Positions 44,789-53,734 of a DNA stretch of 64,000 nt are shown here, piece after piece. Numbering within the stretch: the stretch's first letter is position 1; each line of letters begins with the position of its first letter. The DNA lies in the NCBI RefSeq assembly GCF_025949695.1, contig NZ_JAPDFL010000001.1:124001-188000 (forward strand), in the 5' to 3' direction. This DNA comes from Pararhodobacter zhoushanensis (lineage in GTDB: Bacteria > Pseudomonadota > Alphaproteobacteria > Rhodobacterales > Rhodobacteraceae). A program made the position numbers and the translations under genes. Under the pieces are notes generated by a model, which searched no databases, was not told the DNA's origin, and saw only the letters and a list, made by a program, of their open reading frames with translations.

Positions 44789-45586
44789 TTAGCGAAACGC
44801 GTCGCAGGGGTCCGGGCGCTCGGTCGGTGGCGTGACGATCCAGGCGTCCCACGGGGCGTTTGCGTCGGGATCGGCTTCCATCTGGCCCAGCGCGAAGACG
44901 CTGAGGTCGGGCGCGGCGGCGGCGATGGCCGCCGGTGCGCCCCAGTCGGTGCGGCTGTGGCCGGTCCCGGCGATGACGACGACGGGGCCGCCGGTCTGGT
45001 CAAGCGCCTGCAGCGCGGCGCGGGCCAGCGACGCGTCGCGCAGGCGTTGGGCCTCGACCATGCCGGACATCAGGTCGCGCGGCATCGCCTCGCAATGGGC
45101 GTCGAACTGCTCGGCTTCGCGCTGGTTCTGCTCGGCTTCAGGGAGGGGTTGATCGAGCGCAAAGCGCGCGGCATCGGGACCAAAGACCGCCGCTGCCCCT
45201 TCAGCAAATGCGCGCTGCGCTTGCGGGCGCGGTACGGCCGCGCCGTAATGGCGGGCGTCACCCGCCGCCTGAACGATGGGGAAGTAGAGGGCAAAATCGG
45301 GCCAGCCAGAGCCGTCCCAGCCCAGTGCTGCGTCAACAAAAGCCCGGTTGCTGCGGTCAGCGGGCATCTTTGCCGCCTGGTCAGGCGTCAGCATCTCCCA
45401 GACAACAGCGGCAGGGCGGATCGCGGTGATCGCGCGCGCCTGATTGAGATGGTGCTGGGGGTTGTCATGCACTTCGCCCAGCACGGTAATCTGCGCGGGC
45501 GGCAGGGCATCAAGAGCGGTTTCAGGGATCGGCTGCGCCCCGGCGGGCATGGCGACTAAAAGAATCAGGTATAGGGCATGTCTCAT
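44789..45586 (-). CDS. ChaN-family heme-binding-like protein
   Basis: 265 residues with a signal peptide (MRHALYLILLVAMPAGAQ). The domain matches the ChaN/DUF399 family, first described as heme-binding lipoproteins: ITVLGEVHDNPQHHLNQARAI near the start, VVWEMLTPDQA, and VVVIAGTGHSRTDWGAPAAI near the end. No lipobox is visible, so it is probably soluble periplasmic. Its ATG overlaps the rpoH2 stop (ATGA), so it is translationally coupled to a stress sigma factor. Its own stop lies in a sequence related to the palindrome centre. Confidence 0.82.
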   Translation of the reverse strand: MRHALYLILLVAMPAGAQPIPETALDALPPAQITVLGEVHDNPQHHLNQARAITAIRPAAVVWEMLTPDQAAKMPADRSNRAFVDAALGWDGSGWPDFALYFPIVQAAGDARHYGAAVPRPQAQRAFAEGAAAVFGPDAARFALDQPLPEAEQNQREAEQFDAHCEAMPRDLMSGMVEAQRLRDASLARAALQALDQTGGPVVVIAGTGHSRTDWGAPAAIAAAAPDLSVFALGQMEADPDANAPWDAWIVTPPTERPDPCDAFR

Positions 45587-46461
45587 GCCAAGAAGGCGTA
45601 GACCCCCGGTGCGCGGCTGACAAGATCGTGCTTCATCTTGGCCAGCGCCGCCGCTTCGATCTGACGGACACGCTCTTTCGACAAGCCCAGCTCTTGCCCC
45701 AGCGCCTCCAGCGTGCGCGGCTCGTCTTCCAGCTTGCGCGCCGCCACGATCGCCCGTTCGCGCGGATTCAGCGCGGCGAGCGACTCGGCCAGCCAATCGC
45801 GCAATACAAGCGTGTCATGGCGATGCGCGACGCTTTCGCCGGGCAGCGTGCTGTCATCCTCGATCGTATCGATCCACTCCTGCCCGTCATCGTCACCCGA
45901 CGGCTTGGCGTTGAGCGAAAAATCCCCGCCCGACAGCCGGCCATCCATCATCAGCACGTCATGCATCGGCACACCGATCCGCTGAGCGGCACGTTGCAAC
46001 AGCTCTTCGGGCCGCGGATCTTCCCCCAGCTGCCGCGCTTCGCGGGCCAGTTCGGCCTGCACGCGGCGCAGGTTGAAGAACAGCGACTTCTGGCTGGTGG
46101 TCGATCCGGTGCGCACCATCGACCAGTTGCGCATGACGAAATCCTGCACCGAGGCCTTGATCCACCACACCGCATAGGTCGAGAACCGGACGCCCCGATC
46201 CGGGTCGAACCGCTCGGCCGCCTTCATCAGGCCCAGACCGGCCTCCTGAATCAGATCGCCCATCGGCGCCCCATAGCGGCGATAGCGTGAGGCCATCGAA
46301 ATCGCGAGCCGCATATAGGCCGTCACCAGCCGGTGCAGCGCCCGCTCATCACGGTCGTCGCGCCACGCCCGGGCCAACGCGGCCTCGGTCTCGGCGTCCA
46401 GCAGTTCGGCGCGCATTGCCTGACGCGCCATCCGGTCGGTTCCCGTGCTGTCGAGTGCCAT
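45583..46461 (-). CDS. rpoH2: RpoH2-type heat shock/oxidative stress sigma factor
   Basis: Sigma-70 family group 3 factor, about 292 residues. Region 2 has YMRLAISMASRYRRYGAPMGDLIQEAGLGLMKAAERFDPDRGVRFSTYAVWWIKASVQDFVMRNW. The RpoH box-like SQKSLFFNLRRVQAELA follows. Region 4 has LNPRERAIVAARKLEDEPRTLEALGQELGLSKERVRQIEAAAL. It lacks the NRYMQEIRKFPML-type N-terminus of the main RpoH, pointing to the second paralogue, which in Rhodobacter acts in the singlet-oxygen response. Two adjacent ATGs (46464, 46461) follow AGGAGG; the second has better spacing. No clear RpoE-type promoter was recognised upstream. Confidence 0.88.
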   Translation of the reverse strand: MALDSTGTDRMARQAMRAELLDAETEAALARAWRDDRDERALHRLVTAYMRLAISMASRYRRYGAPMGDLIQEAGLGLMKAAERFDPDRGVRFSTYAVWWIKASVQDFVMRNWSMVRTGSTTSQKSLFFNLRRVQAELAREARQLGEDPRPEELLQRAAQRIGVPMHDVLMMDGRLSGGDFSLNAKPSGDDDGQEWIDTIEDDSTLPGESVAHRHDTLVLRDWLAESLAALNPRERAIVAARKLEDEPRTLEALGQELGLSKERVRQIEAAALAKMKHDLVSRAPGVYAFLA

Positions 46462-46612
46462 CATCGCCTCCTGTTGCGTAAGGACTACGCGCAGACCCCC
46501 GGTTTGGTTCAGTGCTTCATCGAAAAAACGCATGATTTGCCGCACAAATGCTGATTTGAGCCGGAAAGCGGTTCAGGGCATGCTGCGGGTTCCCAAGCGA
46601 GAGTGCCCCCGA

Positions 46613-47482
46613 ATGAGTTATGATCTGTGCATCGCCGACCGCGGCTATTCCAGCTGGTCCCTGCGCGGCTGGCTGCTGTTTGCCGCCTTCGGCCTGACGC
46701 CCCGCCTGACCGTGACCCGGCTTTATGAGCCGGGCTTTGCGCAGACGCTCGACGGGTTCTTCCCGGCACGCACCGTCCCGGCCCTGCGCCTGCCCGAAGG
46801 CCTGGTGATCGCCGAGAGTGTGGCGATTGCCGAGGAACTGGCGACCCGCCACCCTGAGGCCGGGCACTGGCCCGCCGACCCCAAGGCGCGCGCCATCGCC
46901 CGCGCGTTGGTGGCCGAGATGCACGCAGGCTTCACCGCCCTGCGCAGCCATTGCCCGATGAACCTGCGCGTCAGCTATAGCGACTGCGCCCCACCGCAGG
47001 CGGTGCTGGACGATCTGGCGCGGCTGGAGGTGCTCTGGGCCTGGGCGCGGCGCGAAACCGGGGCGCAGGGGCCGTGGCTTTGCGGTGACTACAGCGCGGC
47101 GGATGCGTTCTTTGCACCGGTCGCGGGGCGCGTCGCGGGCTATGGGCTGCCGGTGAGCGACGCATCGCAGGCCTATGTCGACGCGCATCTCGCGCATGGG
47201 CCGTTCCGGCGCTGGCGGGCGATGGGGCTGGTCGATGGCGCGGATCAGCCGTTCTACGACCGCGATTACCCGCGCCGCCCCTGGCCCGGCCCTGCGCCGC
47301 TGGAGGCCGAGGCCTGCGACGGCCCGTCGATCAACGACGCCTGCCCCTATTCCGGCAAACCCGTCACCGATTTCGCGCGCATCAATGGGCAGGTCATCGG
47401 CTTCTGCAACCCGTTCTGCCGTGACAAGACGGTGGCCGACCCGCAGGCATGGCCACAGGCGATGGCGCTACTGCAGCCGTGA
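46613..47482 (+). CDS. GST-like protein fused to a TRASH-type Cys motif
   Basis: 289 residues. Residues 1-215 are glutathione S-transferase-like: an N-terminal thioredoxin-fold region with [24 protein letters not shown] (the cis-Pro TVPAL and ES pair) and a helical C-domain. An added tail (about 235-289) holds C244, C265 and C269, that is C-x20-C-x3-C in the context [22 protein letters not shown]. That spacing fits the TRASH/YHS-type metal-binding motif (C-x19-22-C-x3-C). The fusion suggests a metal- or redox-linked role. Start at 46613. The 3' end overlaps queG by 15 bp, convergently. Confidence 0.82.
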   Translation: MSYDLCIADRGYSSWSLRGWLLFAAFGLTPRLTVTRLYEPGFAQTLDGFFPARTVPALRLPEGLVIAESVAIAEELATRHPEAGHWPADPKARAIARALVAEMHAGFTALRSHCPMNLRVSYSDCAPPQAVLDDLARLEVLWAWARRETGAQGPWLCGDYSAADAFFAPVAGRVAGYGLPVSDASQAYVDAHLAHGPFRRWRAMGLVDGADQPFYDRDYPRRPWPGPAPLEAEACDGPSINDACPYSGKPVTDFARINGQVIGFCNPFCRDKTVADPQAWPQAMALLQP

Positions 47483-48571
47483 CAGCGCCCAGACGGCGGC
47501 ATCCCTGACCGTCGGATCGGGATCCCCCACCAGTGCGCGCGCCGCCCCGGCCAGAGACGGCGCGCCACTGTTGCCGATGGCATAAAGCACGTTGCGCACA
47601 AAACGGTCCCGCCCGATCCGCTTGATCGGCGAGCCCGAGAATTTCGCCCGGAACGCCGCATCATCCAGCGCCGCCAGCTCGGCCAAGGGCGGCGCAACGA
47701 GATCTGCGCGCGCGGCGTATTTCGCCTCGCTGGCGGTGGCCGCGAACTTGTTCCACGGGCAGACGGCCAGACAATCGTCGCAGCCATAGATGCGGTTGCC
47801 CAGCAAGGGCCGCAGTTCGGGGTCAACCGGGCCGTGGTGTTCGATCGTCAGGTAAGAGATGCACCGCCGCGCATCCAGCTGGAACGGCGCGGGGAAGGCC
47901 TTGGTCGGGCAGGCGTCCAGACAGGCAGTGCAGGACCCGCAGGACTCGCGCCCCGGCGCATCCACCTCCAGCTCCAGCGTGGTAAAGATCGCCCCCAGAA
48001 AGAACCAGTTGCCCAACTCGCGGCTCAAGAGATTGGTGTGCTTGCCCTGCCAGCCCAACCCGGCCGCTGCGGCCAAAGGCTTCTCCATCACCGGCGCAGT
48101 ATCGACGAACACCTTGATCTCGGGCGGCTGTACCGCCGAGGGCGCAGCAGTCGCCTCCCCCGGAGGCGATGCGAGCGGCCCCCGCTGCAGGCTCTGCGCG
48201 CGAACGGCCTCCTCGATCAGCCACCGCCCCAGCCGCTTGAGCCGCTTCTTCACCACATCATGATAGTCACGGTTGCGCGCATAGACGCTGATCGCCCCGG
48301 CCTCACGCCGCGCGACCGCCGCCAAAGGGTCGTCGTCGGGCGTGTAGACCTCGGCCAGCATCACCACCGAACGCGCCTGCGGCCACAGCGCCGCCGGATC
48401 GCCACGCCACGCCATGCGCTCGGCCATCCAGCCCATCTGCCCGTGCCGCCCCTCGGCGACAAACGCCGCCAGCCGCCCGGCGATCTCGGGCACCGCATCC
48501 GGGCGCGTCACGCCCATCGCCGAAAACCCCTCCGCCAGCGCCTGTGCGCGCAAGGCGGCGGTCAGGCCCAT
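47468..48571 (-). CDS. queG: Epoxyqueuosine reductase
   Basis: Cobalamin- and iron-sulfur-dependent last step of queuosine tRNA modification. 367 residues with two [4Fe-4S] motifs, [16 protein letters not shown] and [14 protein letters not shown], and the conserved [21 protein letters not shown] and [29 protein letters not shown] regions. An insertion of about 25 residues rich in Pro/Ala/Gln (around 128-152) separates the last two. A PBS-HEAT-like end ([21 protein letters not shown]) is present. The start codon abuts a half copy of the dispersed palindrome, and the only Shine-Dalgarno-like bases (GGTGAG) are part of that repeat. Confidence 0.94.
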   Translation of the reverse strand: MGLTAALRAQALAEGFSAMGVTRPDAVPEIAGRLAAFVAEGRHGQMGWMAERMAWRGDPAALWPQARSVVMLAEVYTPDDDPLAAVARREAGAISVYARNRDYHDVVKKRLKRLGRWLIEEAVRAQSLQRGPLASPPGEATAAPSAVQPPEIKVFVDTAPVMEKPLAAAAGLGWQGKHTNLLSRELGNWFFLGAIFTTLELEVDAPGRESCGSCTACLDACPTKAFPAPFQLDARRCISYLTIEHHGPVDPELRPLLGNRIYGCDDCLAVCPWNKFAATASEAKYAARADLVAPPLAELAALDDAAFRAKFSGSPIKRIGRDRFVRNVLYAIGNSGAPSLAGAARALVGDPDPTVRDAAVWALSRLQ

Positions 48572-48629
48572 CTTTGCTCACCAAATATCCCGGGGGTAGG
48601 CCGCAGGCCGTAGGGGGCAGCGCCCCCTG
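48572..48629. repeat. Half copy of the dispersed palindrome, copy F
   Basis: One arm (48572-48598: CTTTGCTCACCAAATATCCCGGGGG), of the AGCAAAG subtype seen in copies C and G, directly upstream of and touching the queG start codon. GC-rich hairpins GGCCGCAGGCC and GGGGGCAGCGCCCCC follow outward. No opposite arm exists, since queG occupies that side. Confidence 0.75.
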
Positions 48630-48630
48630 C

Positions 48631-48665
48631 GCGGCGCGAGGGGGCTCGATGCCCCCGAGCGCCGC
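48631..48665. repeat. Tandem-GA hairpin repeat, copy 3
   Basis: GCGGCGC-GA-GGGGGC, loop TCGAT, GCCCCC-GA-GCGCCGC, next to half copy F and 11 bp beyond the stop of the GST gene. Confidence 0.75.
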
Positions 48666-48676
48666 CGCTCGCCGCC

Positions 48677-49354
48677 TCAGAAATCCAGATCGGCATAGCG
48701 ACGCGGTGGCGGAAAGCCCGGAACCTGATCGGTCAGCAAAGGCCGGAACGCCGGGCGCGACTTGATCGTCGCATACCAGGCCTTGACCGCCGGGGCGCGG
48801 TCCCAGTCCACATCCGAGATATAATCCAGACAGCTCAGATGCGCCGCCGCCGCGAAATCGGCCAGCGACAGCGCGCTGCCCGCCAGCCAGCGGCGGTGTT
48901 CCAGCAGCCAACTCATGTAGTCCAGATGAAACTTGATCCGGGTCGAGCCGGTCTTGATCTTCTGGCTGTCGGGATAGCCCTGCCCGGTGATCTTCTTGTT
49001 CACCCGCTCGTACAGCAGGTTCGCCGTGACCTCGGCGTGGAACTTGTCGTCGAACCACGCGCAGAGCCTGCGCACTTCGTAGCGCCCGGCAGGATCGTCG
49101 GGCATCAGCGGCGGGTCGACATGGACCTCGTCGATGAACTCGCAGATCGCCTGACTTTCCGACAACAACCGCCCGTCATAGCGCACGATCGGCACCTTGC
49201 CCGCCGCGTTCAGGCGCAGGAACTCTGTGCCGCCCTCCCAGTAGCGCTCTTCCTTCGTGGTGAAGGGTATGCGCTTTTCGGCCAGCGTCAGGCGAACCTT
49301 GCGGCAGAACGGGGACAGCGGGACGTGGTGAAGATGGACGACGGGTGAGTGCAT
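48677..49354 (-). CDS. Glutathione S-transferase family protein
   Basis: 225 residues. The N-terminal thioredoxin-like domain begins VVHLHHVPLSPFCRKVRLTLAEKRIPF, with a Ser-Pro-Phe-Cys active site. It contains AAGKVPIVRYDGRLLSESQAICEFID, the cis-Pro and ES pair that bind glutathione. The helical C-domain has WLLEHRRWLAGSALSLADFAAAAHLS. No partner gene identifies the substrate. Same strand as queG; the two are separated by repeats F and the GA hairpin. Confidence 0.9.
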   Translation of the reverse strand: MHSPVVHLHHVPLSPFCRKVRLTLAEKRIPFTTKEERYWEGGTEFLRLNAAGKVPIVRYDGRLLSESQAICEFIDEVHVDPPLMPDDPAGRYEVRRLCAWFDDKFHAEVTANLLYERVNKKITGQGYPDSQKIKTGSTRIKFHLDYMSWLLEHRRWLAGSALSLADFAAAAHLSCLDYISDVDWDRAPAVKAWYATIKSRPAFRPLLTDQVPGFPPPRRYADLDF

Positions 49355-49405
49355 GGTGCCGGGGTTCAGGGATTTCCCTGTCTTTGCACCCGCAGCCCCG
49401 GAAAT

Positions 49406-50143
49406 TCAACCGCCGAAACAGGCCGAGCGGTCATCGCGGGCGATCGTCGCCGCCCCGTCCGCGATCGAGGTCGCCCGGCGGCGCATGAACTCGCTGGGCC
49501 GCGCGGCGTCGCGATCCTGCGGCGCGGGCAGCACGGCGGCCAGCAAGGCAGCCTGCCGCGCGCTCAGATCGGCGGCATCGACGCCGTAATAGCGCTGCGC
49601 GGCGGCCTGCACGCCGAACACGCCCTGATCGAACTCGGCGATATTGAGGTACACCTCAAGGATGCGTTCCTTGGGCCAGAGCAGTTCGACCACCGGCGTC
49701 AGCACCGCTTCCAGCAGTTTGCGCACCATGGTGCGGCCGTGCCACAGGAAGGTGTTCTTCACCACCTGCTGGGTGATGGTCGAGGCCCCGCGCGCCCCGC
49801 CCTCGGCCAGCGCGTCGCGGATCGCGCCCATGTCAAAGCCCCAGTGGCGGCAGAAATTCACATCCTCGGCCGCCACGACCGAGCGCGCCATGACCGGCGC
49901 GATCTGGTCGAAATCGACCCAGTCGCGGGTCACGCCGCCCAGCTTGCGCGATTCGCTCCACTGGTAGAAGCCACCCGGCGGATCGACGAAACGGTACAGC
50001 CCGACCCAGGCCACCAACAGCACAAAGCCCGCCGCCAGCCCCAGCAACAGCCAGCGCAGCGCGCGGCGGATCGCCTGCGCGGTCCGGTCCAGCAGCCTTA
50101 ACGGCGCCTTGGTCTTTTTCTTCGTCCTGCTCGCGCGTGCCAT
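49406..50143 (-). CDS. mtgA: Monofunctional biosynthetic peptidoglycan transglycosylase
   Basis: GT51 glycosyltransferase that polymerises lipid II, 245 residues. A basic N-terminus and one TM helix (about 27-48) anchor it. The catalytic Glu is in SVVAAEDVNFCRHWGFD, followed by GASTITQQVVKNTFLWHGRTMVRKLLEAVL and LEVYLNIAEFDQGVFGVQAAAQRYYG. No transpeptidase domain, hence MtgA and not a class A PBP. The ATG at 50143 gives MARASRTKKKTK; ribosome site weak, so the start is moderately sure. Confidence 0.93.
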   Translation of the reverse strand: MARASRTKKKTKAPLRLLDRTAQAIRRALRWLLLGLAAGFVLLVAWVGLYRFVDPPGGFYQWSESRKLGGVTRDWVDFDQIAPVMARSVVAAEDVNFCRHWGFDMGAIRDALAEGGARGASTITQQVVKNTFLWHGRTMVRKLLEAVLTPVVELLWPKERILEVYLNIAEFDQGVFGVQAAAQRYYGVDAADLSARQAALLAAVLPAPQDRDAARPSEFMRRRATSIADGAATIARDDRSACFGG

Positions 50144-50301
50144 GCGCGCAGTAAACGGGTTGTCGCCGGTCGCTTCAAGCACCCCTGTGGCGCTCAGCCG
50201 CCCGTCAGAGAGAATTCGCCACCGCCAGCGATGGACGTTTGGGCCCCGCATGATACATTTCGCCGCACCCTACCCTTGCGCCAGCGAATGGATCCCCGCC
50301 G

Positions 50302-50922
50302 ATGATGACCCTGCACTACTCTGCGACCTCGCCTTATGTGCGCAAAGCAATGATCCTGCTGCACGAGACCGGCATGCTCGACAGCGTGACCCTTGCGCCC
50401 TCGATGGGCACGCCGGTCGATCCCGGCACGATGCCGGTCGGGGCGAACCCGCTGGGCAAGATCCCGGCGCTGGAACGTGACGACGGCTGCACGCTTTATG
50501 ACAGCCGGGTGATCTGCCAATACCTCGCCGCACAGGCGACCAAGGGTCCGGCGCTCTATCCCGCGGCCCCGGCCCTTTGGGAAACCCTGACGCTTGAGGC
50601 CACCGGCGACGGCATCCTCGATGCCGCGATCCTGATGCGCTACGAGACCGCGCTGCGCGCGCCCGAGCAGCAATTCGCCCCGTGGATCGAGGGCCAGTGG
50701 CAAAAGATCGCGCGCAGCCTGACGGCGCTGGAAACCCGCTGGATGGCGCATCTCGAGGGGCCGCTGACGATGGGGTCCATCGCCGTTGGATGCGCGCTGA
50801 CCTATCTCGACTTCCGCCACGCCGACCGTGACTGGCGCGCGTCCCACCCGACCCTTGCCGCGTGGGAGGCCAAATTCGCCGCCCGCGATTCGGCCAGGGC
50901 CACGGTTCCCCCGGCGGCCTGA
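50302..50922 (+). CDS. Glutathione S-transferase family protein
   Basis: 206 residues. N-terminal domain TLHYSATSPYVRKAMILLHETGM with a Ser-Pro-Tyr active site, then ANPLGKIPALERDDGCTLYDSRVICQYL. The C-domain ends with GPLTMGSIAVGCALTYLDFRHADRDWRASHPTLAAW. Third GST-type gene within 4.5 kb. Eight bp upstream of the LysE gene, with which it probably forms an operon. Confidence 0.9.
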   Translation: MMTLHYSATSPYVRKAMILLHETGMLDSVTLAPSMGTPVDPGTMPVGANPLGKIPALERDDGCTLYDSRVICQYLAAQATKGPALYPAAPALWETLTLEATGDGILDAAILMRYETALRAPEQQFAPWIEGQWQKIARSLTALETRWMAHLEGPLTMGSIAVGCALTYLDFRHADRDWRASHPTLAAWEAKFAARDSARATVPPAA

Positions 50923-50930
50923 TCGCAAAA

Positions 50931-51596
50931 ATGCCCGCGACTTTACTGCCCCCGGCCGCGTTTCTGGCGGCCTGGGCCTTTCTGGCGATGAATGTGCTCA
51001 CGCCGGGGCCCAATGTGCTCAACACCATCGCGCTGGCCATCGGCTCGGGGCGGCGCGCGGCGCTGGGCGCGGCGCTGGGGACCGGGCTGTCGATCACGCT
51101 GTGGTGCCTCGGCATGGTGCTGGGCGTCGCGGCCTTGCTGGTGACGGTGCCCGCGACCCGGCTGGTGATGACGCTGGTCGCCACCGGTCTGCTGATCTGG
51201 TTCGCCAGCCGCTACCTGCGCCGCGCGGCCAGCGGGCTGGCGGCACGGCGGCGCGGTGAAGCCCCCGCGCCCGAGGCCAAGCGTGGCCTGTCCGCCCGGG
51301 CCGGGATGCTGCGCGCAATGTCGATCATGCTGATGAACCCCAAGGCGCTGACCACCTGGCTGACGATGACCGCGGTCTTTCCGGTGGACCGCGCCGGGCC
51401 TTGGGATGTGGCGATTCTCTGCGTCGGGGCCTGTGTGGTCGCCGGGGCGATTCACGCAGCTTATGCCGTGGCGTTTTCCACGCCCGCCGCCGGGCGCGCC
51501 TTCATGCGCGCCGCACCCTGGATCAATCTGGGGGTCGGCCTGTTTTTTGCCGGCTTCGCCGCGACCCTTGCAGGAACGCTTCTGCGGCATATCTGA
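50931..51596 (+). CDS. LysE family amino acid exporter
   Basis: Inner-membrane protein of 221 residues with about six helices. The family signature LTPGPNVLNTIALAIGSGRRAALGAALGTGLS follows the first helix. A basic loop (SRYLRRAASGLAARRRGEAP) and LRAMSIMLMNPKALTTWLTMTAVFP are typical of LysE/RhtB exporters. Substrate unknown. Confidence 0.9.
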   Translation: MPATLLPPAAFLAAWAFLAMNVLTPGPNVLNTIALAIGSGRRAALGAALGTGLSITLWCLGMVLGVAALLVTVPATRLVMTLVATGLLIWFASRYLRRAASGLAARRRGEAPAPEAKRGLSARAGMLRAMSIMLMNPKALTTWLTMTAVFPVDRAGPWDVAILCVGACVVAGAIHAAYAVAFSTPAAGRAFMRAAPWINLGVGLFFAGFAATLAGTLLRHI

Positions 51597-51786
51597 GGCG
51601 GGCGCGACCATACCGCAAGCACTGCCGCAACCGCTGCCCTCAAGGGCCGGGGTGCGGCATCATTCCCCATTTTCGCGGCTGGACTGATGTTCAAATCGCC
51701 GTTAAACAGCCGCCTTGGAAGCTGCAAGACCTGCGGCTCGTTTCGGCATATCTGCCGGACCCATGACCTTGAAATGGAGAATGCTC

Positions 51787-52347
51787 GTGTCCCACGCAGA
51801 TGACAACGCAGGCACTCGCCGGGATTTCCTGTATTACGCGACAGCCGGCGCCGGTGTCGTCGCGACTGGCGCGGTGGTCTGGCCACTGGTCAACCAGATG
51901 AATCCTTCGGCTGATGTTGCGGCCCTGTCCTCGATCTTTGTCGATATCAGCGGTGTCTCGGTTGGCACGCAGCTGACCGTCAGCTTCCTGGGCAAGCCGG
52001 TGTTTATCCGTCGTCGTACGCCCGAAGAAATCGAAGCGGCCCGTGCCGTGCCGATGACCGATCTGATCGACACGAGCGCCGAGAACGCCAACAAACCCAA
52101 CGCTGAAGCGACCGATGACAACCGCGCTGCCGACGAAACCGGCGAGTGGCTGATCATGACCGGCGTGTGCACCCACCTGGGCTGCGTGCCGCTGGGCAAC
52201 GGTGCCGGCGACTTTGGCGGCTGGTTCTGCCCCTGCCACGGTTCGCACTACGATACGGCTGGCCGTATCCGCAAAGGTCCTGCGCCGCAGAACCTGCATA
52301 TTCCTCTCGTCCAGTTCGTGGACGAGACCACCATCCAGCTCGGCTAA
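51787..52347 (+). CDS. petA: Ubiquinol-cytochrome c reductase Rieske iron-sulfur subunit
   Basis: 186 residues. A twin-arginine-type leader/anchor ([25 protein letters not shown]) precedes the Rieske domain with CTHLGC and CPCHGS, whose two Cys and two His ligate the [2Fe-2S] cluster. The GTG at 51787 is preferred, since GGAGA lies 7 bases upstream and the product begins [14 protein letters not shown]. The ATG at 51781 is too close to that site. First gene of petABC for the cytochrome bc1 complex. Confidence 0.95.
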   Translation: MSHADDNAGTRRDFLYYATAGAGVVATGAVVWPLVNQMNPSADVAALSSIFVDISGVSVGTQLTVSFLGKPVFIRRRTPEEIEAARAVPMTDLIDTSAENANKPNAEATDDNRAADETGEWLIMTGVCTHLGCVPLGNGAGDFGGWFCPCHGSHYDTAGRIRKGPAPQNLHIPLVQFVDETTIQLG

Positions 52348-52361
52348 GGGAGACTGAAGGT

Positions 52362-53711
52362 ATGTCCGGGATTCCCCACGACCATTACGAGCCCAAGACC
52401 GGCCCGGAGAAATGGCTTGACCGCCGCCTGCCGATTGTCGGGCTGATTTACAACACGCTGATGATCCCCACCCCCAAAAACCTGAACTGGTGGTGGATCT
52501 GGGGCATCGTGCTGGCCTTCTGCCTGGTGCTGCAAATCGTCACCGGCATTGTGCTGGTGATGCATTACACGCCGCATGCCGACATGGCGTTCAATTCGGT
52601 CGAGCATATCATGCGCGACGTGAACGGCGGCTATATGCTGCGCTACCTGCACGCCAATGGCGCGTCGCTGTTCTTCTTTGCCGTCTACATCCACATTTTC
52701 CGCGGTCTGTACTACGGCTCGTACAAAGCGCCGCGCGAAGTGACCTGGATCATCGGCATGCTGATCTACCTGCTGATGATGGCAACCGGTTTCATGGGCT
52801 ACGTTCTGCCCTGGGGTCAGATGTCGTTCTGGGGCGCTACGGTGATCACCGGCCTGTTCGGCGCGATCCCCGGCATCGGCGAGCCGATCCAGACCTGGCT
52901 GCTGGGCGGACCGGCGGTTGGCAATGCGACGCTGAACCGCTTCTTCTCGCTGCACTACCTGCTGCCCTTCGTCATCGCCGGCCTGGTGATCCTGCACGTC
53001 TGGGCTTTCCACAACACCGGCAACAACAACCCCTCGGGTGTTGAGGTCCGTCGCGGGTCCAAGGAAGAAGCCGAGAAGGACACGCTGCCCTTCTGGCCCT
53101 ATTTCGTGATCAAGGATCTGTTCGCGCTGGTCGTGGTGCTGCTGGTGTTCTGGGCGATCGTCGCCTTCATGCCGAACTTCCTGGGCCACCCTGACAACTA
53201 CATCATGGCCAACCCGCTTTCGACGCCTGCGCATATCGTGCCGGAATGGTATTACCTGCCGTTCTACGCGATCCTGCGTGCCTTTACCGCCGATGTCTGG
53301 GTGGTGATCGCGGCGAACTGGCTGTCCTTCGGCATCATCGACGCCAAGTTCTTTGGTGTGCTGGCGATGTTCGGGGCGATTGCGGTGATGGCGCTGACCC
53401 CGTGGCTCGACACCTCGTCGGTCCGCTCGGGTCGCCACCGTCCGATGTTCAAGTCGTTCTTCTGGCTGCTGGCGGTCGACTTCGTGGTGCTGATGTGGGT
53501 CGGTGCGATGCCTGCGGAAGGGATCTATACCAATATTTCCCTGATCGGTTCCGCCTACTGGTTCGGCTATTTCCTGATCATCCTGCCGCTGCTGGGTGTC
53601 CTTGAGCGTCCGACGACTCCGCCGGCGACCATCGAGCAGGACTTCAAGGCCCAAGTGAAGGCAAAGGCCAAGAAGAGCGGCCCGGCCCCTGAGCAGATCC
53701 CGGCCGAGTGA
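52362..53711 (+). CDS. petB: Cytochrome b of the bc1 complex
   Basis: Eight-helix diheme subunit holding the Qo and Qi quinone sites, 449 residues, the usual size for this lineage. Visible: [54 protein letters not shown] (heme His residues), [28 protein letters not shown], and the Qo-site motif [15 protein letters not shown] Lys/Ala-rich tail extends past the last helix. The ATG at 52362 follows GAAGG. Overlaps or abuts petC. Confidence 0.97.
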   Translation: MSGIPHDHYEPKTGPEKWLDRRLPIVGLIYNTLMIPTPKNLNWWWIWGIVLAFCLVLQIVTGIVLVMHYTPHADMAFNSVEHIMRDVNGGYMLRYLHANGASLFFFAVYIHIFRGLYYGSYKAPREVTWIIGMLIYLLMMATGFMGYVLPWGQMSFWGATVITGLFGAIPGIGEPIQTWLLGGPAVGNATLNRFFSLHYLLPFVIAGLVILHVWAFHNTGNNNPSGVEVRRGSKEEAEKDTLPFWPYFVIKDLFALVVVLLVFWAIVAFMPNFLGHPDNYIMANPLSTPAHIVPEWYYLPFYAILRAFTADVWVVIAANWLSFGIIDAKFFGVLAMFGAIAVMALTPWLDTSSVRSGRHRPMFKSFFWLLAVDFVVLMWVGAMPAEGIYTNISLIGSAYWFGYFLIILPLLGVLERPTTPPATIEQDFKAQVKAKAKKSGPAPEQIPAE

Positions 53712-53734
53712 GCGAAAGGAAGAGAGTGAAGATC

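Noticed and set aside
46462..46612. RpoE- or EcfG-type promoter between rpoH2 and the GST-TRASH gene
   Set aside because: A GGAAC is present, but no matching -10 element at correct spacing; no TGATC...TAAG pair found.
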